Shown here one piece after another: positions 15,534 through 22,265 of a stretch of 49,862 nt of DNA. The translations under genes were made by a program, and so were the position numbers. Every line of letters starts with the position of its first letter. Position 1 is the first letter of the stretch. Under the pieces are notes generated by a model. The model made no database searches. It saw nothing but the letters and a program-made list of their open reading frames with translations, and had not been told where the DNA came from. Source of the stretch: a virus. The stretch lies in IMG/VR virus record IMGVR_UViG_3300037156_000185, positions 1 through 49,862 of that record. The stretch is one strand, 5' to 3'.

Positions 15534-15670
15534 TTCTTGGGGCCTTTCCGGCTCTTGCCGGCGACGTTCAGCGCGATGGCAACACTTTGCCGCTGACTTT
15601 TGCCCGCAGCCATCTCTGTTTTTATGTTGGAAGAAACGTCGGACTTCGAAGAGCCCTTCTTCAACGGCAT
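15530..15670 (-). CDS. Small Lys-rich phage protein (DUF6496-like)
   Basis: Forty-six residues with GAAAGAGG 6 bases upstream. 'MPLKKGSSKSDVSSNIKTEM', then 'GKSQRQSVAIALNVAGKSRK', follows the pattern of a very common tiny phage protein (K-K-G-x-S, N-I-x-x-E, Q-x-V-A-I-A-L) whose function is unknown. It is coupled to the downstream gene by ATGA. Confidence 0.75.
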   Translation of the reverse strand: MPLKKGSSKSDVSSNIKTEMAAGKSQRQSVAIALNVAGKSRKGPKK

Positions 15671-15682
15671 GGCGAACCTCTT

Positions 15683-16309
15683 TCAATCGTTAGGGGCGGC
15701 GTACTCGCGCACGAATTGCGCGGTCTTGTGGGCGGCGAGCAGCGCGGGGTCGACGAGCTTGGCGATGACCTGGCTAAAGAAGAACCGCCCGTCACCGACC
15801 TCGGCGATGAGCGTCAGGTTCTCGTGCACGAGTTTGATCACCAAGCGCCCGTTTTCGATCTCGAGCACAGGCGGAACCTGGGTACGCATGACAATGTACG
15901 CAGTCGACGGTTTTTCTACGCTGGTACCATTGGCTATCTTTCCCCACGACACTCCGTCTAACTGCACCTCCGTGACCTGGTCTGCATACTGGGCGTCGAC
16001 AAGCGTCTGAGCTTCCGACGTCTCTTCAGGCCAACGAGCCGAAGCAGCCTGCTCGCTATCGGTAAACTCGTCCACGATCCGGTTATGGACGACCTCGTCC
16101 GCATCATCCGCGTTGGTCCACTCGGCGACAAGATCCAGGCTGGCGTTGCCGTAGAAATGCCGGCCGTCGAGGTAGTACCTACGCCCTCCAGCGCCAAGGA
16201 TCCAACCGAGTAGATCACCATCCATTGACCCGCGTTCCATGGGCCCGCAGCAATAGCCGTCGCGTGTCCGATAGAATTTGCCGATCTCGGGGGCGATGGT
16301 GTCAGTCAT
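15683..16309 (-). CDS. Hypothetical protein
   Basis: A 208-residue protein with two parts. The N-terminal 75 residues ('GKFYRTRDGYCCGPMERGS', 'YYLDGRHFYG') look like a small beta-rich domain found in phage early proteins. The rest is polar, ending with a mixed alpha/beta stretch ('LEIENGRLVIKLVHENLTLIAEVG'). No catalytic motif is seen. It is adjacent to the Acb2-like gene with no gap. Confidence 0.65.
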   Translation of the reverse strand: MTDTIAPEIGKFYRTRDGYCCGPMERGSMDGDLLGWILGAGGRRYYLDGRHFYGNASLDLVAEWTNADDADEVVHNRIVDEFTDSEQAASARWPEETSEAQTLVDAQYADQVTEVQLDGVSWGKIANGTSVEKPSTAYIVMRTQVPPVLEIENGRLVIKLVHENLTLIAEVGDGRFFFSQVIAKLVDPALLAAHKTAQFVREYAAPND

Positions 16310-16585
16310 TCACTCGTCCTCCGGCAGCTTGACGCGCCCCGGCTGGAACACGGCCCGGTTGAGCGCCATGAAACCAATCTGGATATGACTACGTGCTTCC
16401 AGCAACCAACCAAATTGGTCGGTTACCATCGCAGACGTGGATTCAGGGACCTCGTTCATCAGAGCGTCAATTTTGCGCAGCAAACGTTCTTCGTCGACCT
16501 TGAACTCGTTGACCAGCGCGATGTTGGCGTCGGATTGCGAGCGATAGCCGCTCACCGGCGGCCCGGGCTTGAGATCATCAGTCAT
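16310..16585 (-). CDS. Acb2/Tad1-hairpin-like protein, candidate anti-CBASS sponge
   Basis: Ninety-one residues. The pattern 'GYRSQSDANIALVNEFKVDEERLL', a variable linker, then 'LLEARSHIQIGFMALNRAVFQP' matches the Acb2 family by eye: a GYR motif, a long helix with I-x-L-x-N-x-x-K, and a second helix ending R-x-H-x-Q-x-G-F-M-A-L-x-R-A. Acb2 proteins form hexamers that bind the cyclic oligonucleotide signals of CBASS and so block that defence. It sits in a run of small early genes, a usual place for anti-defence functions. Which nucleotide it binds cannot be read from the sequence. Confidence 0.72.
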   Translation of the reverse strand: MTDDLKPGPPVSGYRSQSDANIALVNEFKVDEERLLRKIDALMNEVPESTSAMVTDQFGWLLEARSHIQIGFMALNRAVFQPGRVKLPEDE

Positions 16586-16790
16586 TCATTGTCTCCCACT
16601 CTTTGACTTCCGGAATCGCGATCCATTCCCGCTCATCAGCCGGTCCGATCCAGAGTTGCTCGATGAACCATGTGTAATGCCAGCCATCCGAAAACTGGCG
16701 AGACTTCTTGACCGCCTCACGCCGACTGTGCGCACGCATCTCGGTCGTCCGCGTCCAATAACCGCCATTCCTGAAAACCATATTACTCAT
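16578..16790 (-). CDS. Hypothetical Trp-rich protein
   Basis: Seventy residues with six Trp and many basic and acidic residues ('HYTWFIEQLWIGPADEREWI'). The stop lies inside the start region of the Acb2-like gene, giving an 8-base overlap. No family is recognised. Confidence 0.6.
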   Translation of the reverse strand: MSNMVFRNGGYWTRTTEMRAHSRREAVKKSRQFSDGWHYTWFIEQLWIGPADEREWIAIPEVKEWETMND

Positions 16791-17008
16791 CCTAGCCTCA
16801 CATCAGCGGTTGCAAGATCTTCCAGCGCGCTCGTCACCGCCTGATGGATCGTAGCGTGTATGCGCGTGCGCGATCCATCGGCGGGGAATTCGTGCGCTTG
16901 TTCGAGCAGGGTGAGAACGCGCACGGCGATAAGGTTCGCCATGAACCGGTGCGAGCGCGGATCAGTCAGGTTCACGTCGTCGCCATGAAAATCGTCGCCG
17001 CTAGTCAT
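16787..17008 (-). CDS. Hypothetical protein
   Basis: Seventy-three residues from ATG 17008, overlapping the upstream gene. A helix-rich protein: 'HRFMANLIAVRVLTLLEQAH', 'RIHATIHQAVTSALEDLATA'. Its stop overlaps the next start by four bases. No family is recognised. Confidence 0.6.
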   Translation of the reverse strand: MTSGDDFHGDDVNLTDPRSHRFMANLIAVRVLTLLEQAHEFPADGSRTRIHATIHQAVTSALEDLATADVRLG

Positions 17009-17198
17009 CGCAGTAGTCCTCGTAGCTGTCGTAGACCTTGACGCCGTCAATCCAGCGGTACTTTGGCTTTGGCCAGTTGGCGATCGATCGCGCATAACTG
17101 GTACGCTGCTCGGCGAGCAGGGCCTCCTGTTCCTGTGGTGTCATGGCGTCCAAGAGCTGCTTGGCGCGGACAAACAGCTCAGCGAGGTTGTCGGTCAT
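17001..17198 (-). CDS. Hypothetical protein
   Basis: Sixty-five residues, helical N-terminal half ('NLAELFVRAKQLLDAMTPQE') and an acidic Tyr-rich end. Overlaps neighbours on both sides, so translation is coupled. No family is recognised. Confidence 0.6.
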   Translation of the reverse strand: MTDNLAELFVRAKQLLDAMTPQEQEALLAEQRTSYARSIANWPKPKYRWIDGVKVYDSYEDYCDD

Positions 17199-17413
17199 TT
17201 ACACACCCTATTAATCTCGCCGTAATTTGCTGCGCTGTAATAGTCGGCGCCAACCAGCACTCGCCCTTTTTCGCGGCTTTCGACTTTGTCGATAACCATC
17301 TGCCAACCGGTGTCGGCATCGAGCAGTCGCACTTCGGCGTCCTGCGGGAACTTCAGCAACTGCGCGACCAGCGCGCCGACAGTTACAAAAAACTCCGGAC
17401 CTTCGTCAGGCAT
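17195..17413 (-). CDS. Hypothetical protein
   Basis: Seventy-two residues. 'VGALVAQLLKFPQDAEVRLLDADTGWQMVIDKV' is reminiscent of short phage proteins with 'L-x-x-L-x-x-x-P-x-D-A-x-V' in their N-terminus, which are common but uncharacterised. Coupled to both neighbours. Confidence 0.6.
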   Translation of the reverse strand: MPDEGPEFFVTVGALVAQLLKFPQDAEVRLLDADTGWQMVIDKVESREKGRVLVGADYYSAANYGEINRVCK

Positions 17414-17597
17414 TGTGAGCCTCCTTCTTGCCGTGGTGCGGCATGTATTTCGAGCGCGCTAGCTTGGAAGCCGGCAGCGGGTCGTATTGCACGCGGATCT
17501 GCGCCAATTTCAGGCGCTCGTGCAGCGCAGCCGTTTCAGCTTTCTTGGCCGCCACGCGAGCGTGGTAACGGCGAACCTGGCGTGAGGGAGTGGTCAT
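17406..17597 (-). CDS. Small basic protein, first gene after the structured leader
   Basis: Sixty-three residues from ATG 17597, with AGGAG 6 bases upstream. Basic helix ('RQVRRYHARVAAKKAETAAL'). It is the promoter-proximal coding gene of the leftward accessory operon, about 670 bases downstream of the inferred start of transcription. Confidence 0.6.
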   Translation of the reverse strand: MTTPSRQVRRYHARVAAKKAETAALHERLKLAQIRVQYDPLPASKLARSKYMPHHGKKEAHNA

Positions 17598-17636
17598 TTC
17601 GGCTCCTGGAATTTCTAGCAACTTTTTCGAAATCGG

Positions 17637-18266
17637 GGTGGCGCGATCCGTATCGTTGTGGCCGGTCGCGCCACCCTCTATCTGACAGGCCGTGGGGATT
17701 CCGCTCGGTACCGGTTGTTGACCAACGAGCCAAACGTCCCCTTTGGCTCAACCGGTCCGCCTGTCAAAAAGTTCAGCGCCGGGTTCGCCCGGAGCGGGGG
17801 TTTGTGTAAAGCGCCCCCGGCGCCTTTCCTCCCCAACAAAGCCGAGTAGGCGCAGTTGAGTAGAGGTATCGTTGCCGCGCTGGCGCGGCGAATTTGTTGC
17901 CCCGATTAACGACTCGGGGCCACGTCGGGCTACATTTTCCCGGCTTCTGGTGATTTGCCTACACCGCCTTACTGACCGATCCGGTTTCTAGCCTGTCCTT
18001 CTGACCCGACATGGGGCAGGCATAGCTTGCATTCATCCTAACCCCGGCGCCGAGACGTCGGAAAATAGTCGGGAAGCGAGAATTCGTTGCCCTGTTGGGT
18101 TTGAATCCAACGGCTCGGGCTTCCGTCTAGCCGCAGGTGGCCTTATCAACGCTCCTGCGTAGCGACCCTCCTACGGGCTATGTTTGACTGGCCTATCCGA
18201 GTTGCGCGTGCGTCCCGGTTCACATGTTCTTCAGCAGCTTCTCACCAGTCAAGGCTGCATTAGCGG
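17637..18266 (-). ncRNA. Candidate large structured RNA or structured 5' leader
   Basis: A 630-base stretch without a credible gene but with unusually dense perfect inverted repeats. They are: 17637-17646 with 17666-17675 (10 bp); 17683-17690 with 17759-17766, enclosing 17710-17717/17749-17756 and 17727-17734/17742-17749; 17874-17880 with 17883-17889; 17899-17905 with 17914-17920; 18184-18191 with 18245-18252. A leftward promoter ends just upstream (18273-18302), so the segment should be transcribed from the minus strand. I do not recognise a known class. It could be a free-standing RNA, a cis-regulatory leader, or both. Strand is inferred from the promoter. Confidence 0.5.
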
Positions 18267-18272
18267 ACCTCA

Positions 18273-18302
18273 CCTATAGTCGATCCAAATCCAGTCTGTC
18301 AA
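18273..18302 (-). promoter_or_regulatory. Leftward promoter of the accessory operon/structured RNA
   Basis: On the minus strand TTGACA (18302-18297) and TATAGG (18278-18273) are separated by 18 bases. It faces away from the rightward promoter at 18310, and the two -35 boxes form the dyad TGTCAA-N7-TTGACA. Confidence 0.7.
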
Positions 18303-18309
18303 GCTCAGG

Positions 18310-18338
18310 TTGACAAATATTTTTCGACGGTCTATATA
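18310..18338 (+). promoter_or_regulatory. Rightward promoter giving a leaderless regulator mRNA
   Basis: TTGACA (18310-18315), 17-base spacer, TATATA (18333-18338). Transcription should start near 18345, at or next to the ATG at 18346, so the regulator mRNA is probably leaderless, as for several phage repressors. Confidence 0.75.
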
Positions 18339-18345
18339 AGCGCTC

Positions 18346-18561
18346 ATGAAGACCCCCGAACAAGCTTGGGCGGATATCCGTTCCACGCAATATCTTGTCG
18401 ATATCGCCAAACGGCTGGAGATCAGCCGCGCCGCCGTCAGCGCTTGGAAGCGCGTGCCAGCTGAGCGCGTGCTGGCGCTATCGACGATCCTCGGCGTGCC
18501 GAAGGAAGCTTTGCGGCCCGACCTCTATCCACTCCCCGTTCCAGACCCCTGGAACCTCTAA
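18346..18561 (+). CDS. Cro/YdaS-like helix-turn-helix regulator
   Basis: Seventy-one residues. 'YLVDIAKRLEISRAAVSAWKR' (about 17-37) is a clear HTH of the Cro/YdaS type, followed by 'VPAERVLALSTILGVPKEALRPDLYP', typical of these proteins. It is transcribed from a strong divergent promoter and has no Shine-Dalgarno because the start codon lies at the inferred transcription start. It probably binds the dyad between the two promoters and controls the early switch; no partner repressor is visible next to it. Confidence 0.82.
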   Translation: MKTPEQAWADIRSTQYLVDIAKRLEISRAAVSAWKRVPAERVLALSTILGVPKEALRPDLYPLPVPDPWNL

Positions 18562-18574
18562 AAGGACAAAAATA

Positions 18575-19390
18575 ATGCCCCCCACCAAAACCCCGACCTG
18601 GGCGACTGAATTCGCGCAGTTCCTGCTCGACAGCGTCAAAGTGCCCTACGAAAGCCTAGCGCAGCATTTCCGCGATAGCGATTGGAAGTACCGCCTATTG
18701 CAGAAGAACGTCACACCGACGCCCGACGGCTCGATCCTAGTCGACACCGAAATCCACATCGGGCGGACCGCCGATCGCCTGGAATTCTTCGACACCGTAA
18801 CGCTGCGCCTGCCGCCGGGGCCCGGACCGGTCACGCTGGTGACGCGTGTGCAACTCGAGCAGTCGCTGCTCGCCGTGGTCTTCGGGCGTTTCCCGCCGCA
18901 GATCATTGCTGCGCCCACCGCTAACGCCGTACCGCCTCCAGGCGTCGGGCAGATGAACGGTGGCGATGCCCGACACGTCAATATGGGCGACGCCGATGTC
19001 GTGCTGCCCGGCGAAGATGGTGGGGAGTACGTCAAGGACGACGCGCCGGTGGTGAATGTCATCCTCAAACGCGAGCCGGACGGCCTGCCGATCTTCGTCG
19101 ATCTCTACGCTCTCGGTGAGGAGGATGGCTCGACTGGTGCTATCATCGATTCGGTGCTCGCCGAGGTCGATAGCTTTCTGAAGCTCGCCTCCTCGGTTGA
19201 GCAGATCAACGCCCTGGCGATCAAGAACCCCGACATGAAGGCTTTCCTCAAAGATCTGGGCGATGATCGCGATCGCGCTGAATTGCGCTCCATGGTCGAG
19301 GCCCGTATGCGCGAACTCACCGTCCCCGCCGCCGCGGCTGCGGCCGTCAACGCGCCACGGCGCCGGGTACGCGCCCCGCAGACCAACTAA
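18575..19390 (+). CDS. Hypothetical early protein
   Basis: A 271-residue protein from ATG 18575, with AAAGGAC 6-12 bases upstream. Three regions are visible: an alpha/beta N-terminal part (about 1-115), a Pro/Gly-rich middle containing 'NGGDARHVNMGDADVVLPGED', and a helical C-terminal part ('AELRSMVEARMREL') with an Ala-rich basic tail. No family is recognised. Second gene after the HTH regulator. Confidence 0.65.
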   Translation: MPPTKTPTWATEFAQFLLDSVKVPYESLAQHFRDSDWKYRLLQKNVTPTPDGSILVDTEIHIGRTADRLEFFDTVTLRLPPGPGPVTLVTRVQLEQSLLAVVFGRFPPQIIAAPTANAVPPPGVGQMNGGDARHVNMGDADVVLPGEDGGEYVKDDAPVVNVILKREPDGLPIFVDLYALGEEDGSTGAIIDSVLAEVDSFLKLASSVEQINALAIKNPDMKAFLKDLGDDRDRAELRSMVEARMRELTVPAAAAAAVNAPRRRVRAPQTN

Positions 19391-19420
19391 GAACCGTGTA
19401 ACGCTGAAAGGAACCAAACC

Positions 19421-19759
19421 ATGACCGACATTGCATCCATACTAGATCGGGCGAGACAGGCGATGGGGCCGGATCGGGAGATCGATGCGGAGATCTATCG
19501 GCTTGTCTATGACGGAGGCTGGACCTCCCGCATCATTACGCTCCCCGCCTACACCGGCTCACTCGATGCCATAATCGGGTTGATCGAGGCGAAGCTGCCG
19601 GGGTGGAACATGGCCGTGTGGATCGACGAGGAGCCGCAGGCAAACCTCTACCCAAAAGCGCAGCCATTCCCCGCCGAAATGGACATCTACGAGAGTGGCG
19701 AGACGCCCGCACTAGCTCTGACATGCGCATTCCTCCAAGCGTGGGAGTCGGTGAAATGA
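19421..19759 (+). CDS. Phage ABA-sandwich domain protein
   Basis: A 112-residue protein with CTGAAAGGAACC at 19404-19415. 'PAYTGSLDAIIGLIEAKLPGW' and the terminal 'ETPALALTCAFLQAWE' are the conserved ends of the small phage ABA-sandwich family, widespread in phage early regions and of unknown function. Confidence 0.7.
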   Translation: MTDIASILDRARQAMGPDREIDAEIYRLVYDGGWTSRIITLPAYTGSLDAIIGLIEAKLPGWNMAVWIDEEPQANLYPKAQPFPAEMDIYESGETPALALTCAFLQAWESVK

Positions 19760-20145
19760 CCCAGCTGAGCGACGACATACTGGCCGCATTGGATGCCCTT
19801 CCCGCCACGCTCGGGTGGGACGCCATCATAGCTCGTGTTTCTCCAAAAAGCGTGCAGTCCATGGCCACTGAGCTTCGTGACGCTCGCGAGAAGCTGGCGA
19901 AGTACGAGGGCCGCCGCCGCGTGGCGAAATGGGCCGGTGACCCTACGGTGCTCTATCCGAACGCCGATGTAGAAATTTTAGCGGAGGACGGCACCGACCC
20001 CTCCGTTCCGGCTCGACGCGCATGCTGGATTCGCTACTGGCCATCAAGTCGGGACTTTCCGGCGTACCGGTCGTGCGATCTTAGCGACCTCGATTTTGAA
20101 GAGGATCCCGCTGCCTTCCCGCAATCCAAGCCGGGGGTGAAGTGA
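19756..20145 (+). CDS. Hypothetical protein with coiled-coil segment
   Basis: A 129-residue protein from ATG 19756, overlapping the upstream stop (ATGA). 'SPKSVQSMATELRDAREKLAKYEGRRR' is a helix nearly repeated in the gene at 20633 ('SPERVRSMASELRDVREKVARYE'), so the two share a domain. The second half is acidic. No family is recognised. Confidence 0.6.
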   Translation: MTQLSDDILAALDALPATLGWDAIIARVSPKSVQSMATELRDAREKLAKYEGRRRVAKWAGDPTVLYPNADVEILAEDGTDPSVPARRACWIRYWPSSRDFPAYRSCDLSDLDFEEDPAAFPQSKPGVK

Positions 20146-20636
20146 TGAAAAACTTAGGCTATTTGCTCGCAGCAGCAGCGATGGCGCGCGTTGGTTCGGT
20201 CACCGCCCCTGATAGGGCCCAGACAACAACTGCTCCAGTTGAACTGCCTCACCGCCCGAGAGTCGGTGAAATGACCAAGCCAATCGCCTGCGCCGTGCTG
20301 GATAAATACGGGTGCCCCGCAAAGCTGCTTTGGACTGAGGCCCTGACGGACACAGTCCACGGCGACATGGACATCGAGTTCCCGACTGGAGCGCCCCATA
20401 GAACGATTCCGCTCTACGCCGTAGAATCGGACAATGCTCTTGAAACTGTTCGGTCGATGATAAAACCAGACTCAATCCTGGTCGCATCAGAAATTCGGGC
20501 TGACCGATTCCCACGCAAAGCCATATTCAATGCGCTGACCTACCTGACCAAAACCGGCGAGTTGGTGCGCATTGGATACGGCAGATATCAGTCTCCACCA
20601 TCTGACCTACCGGCCCTTGAAAGCAACCCCAAATGA
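20145..20636 (+). CDS. Protein with C-terminal winged-helix-like domain
   Basis: A 163-residue frame from ATG 20145. The first 20 residues are hydrophobic ('NLGYLLAAAAMARVGS'). The C-terminal 50 ('IKPDSILVASEIRADRFPRKAIFNALTYLTKTGELVRIGYGRY') read as a winged helix. An internal ATG at 20271 is preceded by the same AGTCGGTGAA context as the gene at 19756, so a 121-residue product starting there is quite possible; the hydrophobic N-terminus would then not be translated. Confidence 0.6.
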   Translation: MKNLGYLLAAAAMARVGSVTAPDRAQTTTAPVELPHRPRVGEMTKPIACAVLDKYGCPAKLLWTEALTDTVHGDMDIEFPTGAPHRTIPLYAVESDNALETVRSMIKPDSILVASEIRADRFPRKAIFNALTYLTKTGELVRIGYGRYQSPPSDLPALESNPK

Positions 20637-20962
20637 CCAAGCTGAGCGACGAAGAACTGGTCGAGATCATCGACGGCACAATCGGAGTCACGCCGGGGCC
20701 GTGGTATTGGGACGAGGGCGGCCTGCGCACTGAATGGGATGATCAAGAGCACATCATCTGGCCGGTGAACGCTATCCCTGGCGAGAACTTAGGGGCGTGC
20801 GGCCGGCTCTCAGAACCCCATGCAGCAGTCAACGCCGCCCACATCGCCCGCCTCTCTCCTGAGCGTGTGCGGTCCATGGCCTCCGAGCTTCGTGACGTCC
20901 GCGAGAAGGTGGCGCGATACGAGGCGGCGCTCGCGGCCATTGCCGATCGCTGGCGGGATTGA
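20633..20962 (+). CDS. Small early protein related to the 19756 gene
   Basis: A 109-residue protein, start overlapping the upstream stop (ATGA). 'VTPGPWYWDEGG' and 'NAAHIARLSPERVRSMASEL' are typical of phage early proteins that begin with a 'TPGPW' motif. Shares its C-terminal coiled coil with the 129-residue protein at 19756. Confidence 0.65.
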   Translation: MTKLSDEELVEIIDGTIGVTPGPWYWDEGGLRTEWDDQEHIIWPVNAIPGENLGACGRLSEPHAAVNAAHIARLSPERVRSMASELRDVREKVARYEAALAAIADRWRD

Positions 20963-21188
20963 GACGTTCAAGTCGTGCGAAGGCGGCCCGGGGCACAGCT
21001 ATGCAGAACCCACGGTTAGATTTGAAGGCGGTCTAGGGGAAGGCCCGCGGGCCTTCTCCGTCGCTGTCTCAAATGGACTGCCAGTAGTGCGACTTCGAAG
21101 AGTGTGGGGTGTAGATAATGAAATGCTTCATGGGCCGTGGTGGGAAATGACTTTCTCGCCAAACTATGAGCTTGAGGGCCGGCAATGA
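20940..21188 (+). CDS. Probable 5'-truncated or frameshifted early protein
   Basis: 'GIETFKSCEGGPGHSYAEPT', then 'VRFEG', 'NGLPVVRLRRVWGV', 'GPWWEMTF' match a conserved small phage protein, but a good start is lacking. A TTG at 20940 inside the previous gene gives 82 residues. Alternatively the frame joins the preceding gene by a +1 or -2 shift. The conserved block normally sits after a short N-terminal helix, which could be supplied by the preceding frame. Start therefore uncertain. Confidence 0.5.
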   Translation: MPIAGGIETFKSCEGGPGHSYAEPTVRFEGGLGEGPRAFSVAVSNGLPVVRLRRVWGVDNEMLHGPWWEMTFSPNYELEGRQ

Positions 21189-21190
21189 GC

Positions 21191-21219
21191 TTGACGGTTC
21201 GTAACCGATCGGCTATATA
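21191..21219 (+). promoter_or_regulatory. Rightward promoter without a downstream gene
   Basis: TTGACG (21191-21196), 17-base spacer, TATATA (21214-21219) followed by AGC, nearly the same core as the promoter at 18310. All genes downstream for 8 kb are on the other strand. Confidence 0.65.
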
Positions 21220-21225
21220 AGCCAT

Positions 21226-21312
21226 CGGTAAAGGCGTGGTTTCCTTTGCCGCCGTCCTCTGGGATGGTTCCTTTCAGAGAAGGCCCGGATCGCGAAAGCG
21301 TTCCGGGTCTTC
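21226..21312 (+). ncRNA. Candidate small RNA complementary to the phage ribosome-binding motif
   Basis: A unit of about 87 bases from the inferred start of the promoter at 21191 to a GC-rich hairpin (21281-21310). It contains GGTTCCTTTCAG (21266-21277), the exact complement of CTGAAAGGAACC found upstream of starts at 19421, 22733, 28300 and 28539. It also has a second, looser copy GGTTTCCTTTG near 21238. No ORF longer than about 20 codons lies in it. Function as an antisense regulator of translation is inference. Confidence 0.45.
21279..21312. terminator. Hairpin between convergent transcription units
   Basis: CCCGGA/TCCGGG-type stem with a GCGAAAGC-containing loop between the end of the rightward genes (21188) and the end of the leftward operon (21319). 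Probably terminates both directions; the T-tracts are weak. Confidence 0.6.
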
Positions 21313-21318
21313 GCTGTT

Positions 21319-21744
21319 TCAAGGAATGATCCCGAGCATTTGCGCGGCCACTGCGGCGCGTAGGCCTTTGCGCATTATATTTCTATAGTCAGCGAGCAGC
21401 TCGAGCGGGACGGCAAAGCCGCGCCGGAGATCCACGGCGCCCTTGCGATCGTTGGTGACGCCTAGCCGGCTGGCGAGCACGCGCACGCTCGCCGGTGTGC
21501 TGCCGGTGGCCGCGGCGATGGCGCTTGGGGCTAGGCCCTTGGCGTAGCCGTCGATCACCGCCTGGCGCAGTACGTCATCCTTCGGGCGTCCGGTGCGCGA
21601 CGGTTTGAAATATCCAGAACTGATGCCGACCATGTAGGCGTAGCGCTCGGTGCAGCCGGCCACCTGCGCCGCCTTGACGATACCCATGCCGGCCTTGAAG
21701 GCGCGGCGCAGGCGGGCGGCCTTGGTCCTGGGGCGAGCGGTCAT
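21319..21744 (-). CDS. Helix-turn-helix DNA-binding protein
   Basis: A 141-residue basic protein with two HTH-like segments: 'KAGMGIVKAAQVAGCTERYAYMVG' and 'GYAKGLAPSAIAAATGSTPASVRVLASRLGV'. Between them is a basic linker 'KPSRTGRPKDD'. It could be a transcription factor or recombination accessory. It is not near the terminase, so a packaging role is less likely. Last gene of the long leftward accessory operon. Confidence 0.65.
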   Translation of the reverse strand: MTARPRTKAARLRRAFKAGMGIVKAAQVAGCTERYAYMVGISSGYFKPSRTGRPKDDVLRQAVIDGYAKGLAPSAIAAATGSTPASVRVLASRLGVTNDRKGAVDLRRGFAVPLELLADYRNIMRKGLRAAVAAQMLGIIP

Positions 21745-22265
21745 CTTCCATGCTCCTGCCGGTAAACGGCCATGTCCTGGTCATTGCGTGGGATGGGTTT
21801 CTCGCCCGTGGCGAGCTCGACGTCGGCGGGCGGGATCATATCGCTCTCAGCGAAATTGACCATGATGCCGCGCATTTCCTCGGCGAGGTAGAAACTGAGG
21901 TTCTGGCGCGCGAGGCCCGGCTTGACGCGTAATTTGCGTGCGGCGATCTGCAGCGTGTATTGGCGCCCGTAGCGTGTGAACTTGGCGCCGTGCGGATCGT
22001 AGGACGGCGGTTCGATGCGCATGAGGACCGCCGGGATGCCCATGTCTAGGAGTCTTGCAAACTCGATACGGTGCTTCTTGTAGCGGTCGGCCTTGGGCGT
22101 GCGATCGAAGAAATACACCTTGTAGAGCGTGTCGTGCATTCTTAGGAGTTCAAAGATCAGATCCTCGCTGATCAGGAACTTCAGAGCGGTCTTGTCGTCG
22201 CGCAGCACGCCCCGACGGGCCATGGAGATCGACTCAACACGGATGCGCTGCTCGACGTGGGGCAT
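21741..22265 (-). CDS. Hypothetical protein
   Basis: A 174-residue protein. Alpha/beta composition with 'LIFELLRMHDTLYKVYFFDR', 'LLDMGIPAVLMRIEPP' and 'RQYTLQIAARKLRV'. An internal ATG (residue 15) is an alternative start. It overlaps the HTH gene by four bases. No family is recognised. Confidence 0.65.
   Translation of the reverse strand: MPHVEQRIRVESISMARRGVLRDDKTALKFLISEDLIFELLRMHDTLYKVYFFDRTPKADRYKKHRIEFARLLDMGIPAVLMRIEPPSYDPHGAKFTRYGRQYTLQIAARKLRVKPGLARQNLSFYLAEEMRGIMVNFAESDMIPPADVELATGEKPIPRNDQDMAVYRQEHGR

Noticed and set aside
17063-17809. 248-codon rightward open frame
   Set aside because: It lies antisense to four tightly coupled small leftward genes, and its translation is Arg/Ser-rich without a domain, so it is a GC-rich shadow.
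18085-18135. tRNA-like T-arm (GGGTTTGAATCC) flanked by GGAAGC/GCTTCC
   Set aside because: The loop departs from the T-loop consensus, and no D-arm or anticodon arm of normal size fits between the outer arms. It is better explained as part of the hairpin-rich leader RNA.
21261-21330. Leftward gene start implied by the GAAAGGAACC motif at 21277
   Set aside because: No ATG, GTG or TTG follows at a usable distance on the minus strand, so the motif cannot serve a gene there; it is discussed as part of the candidate small RNA.
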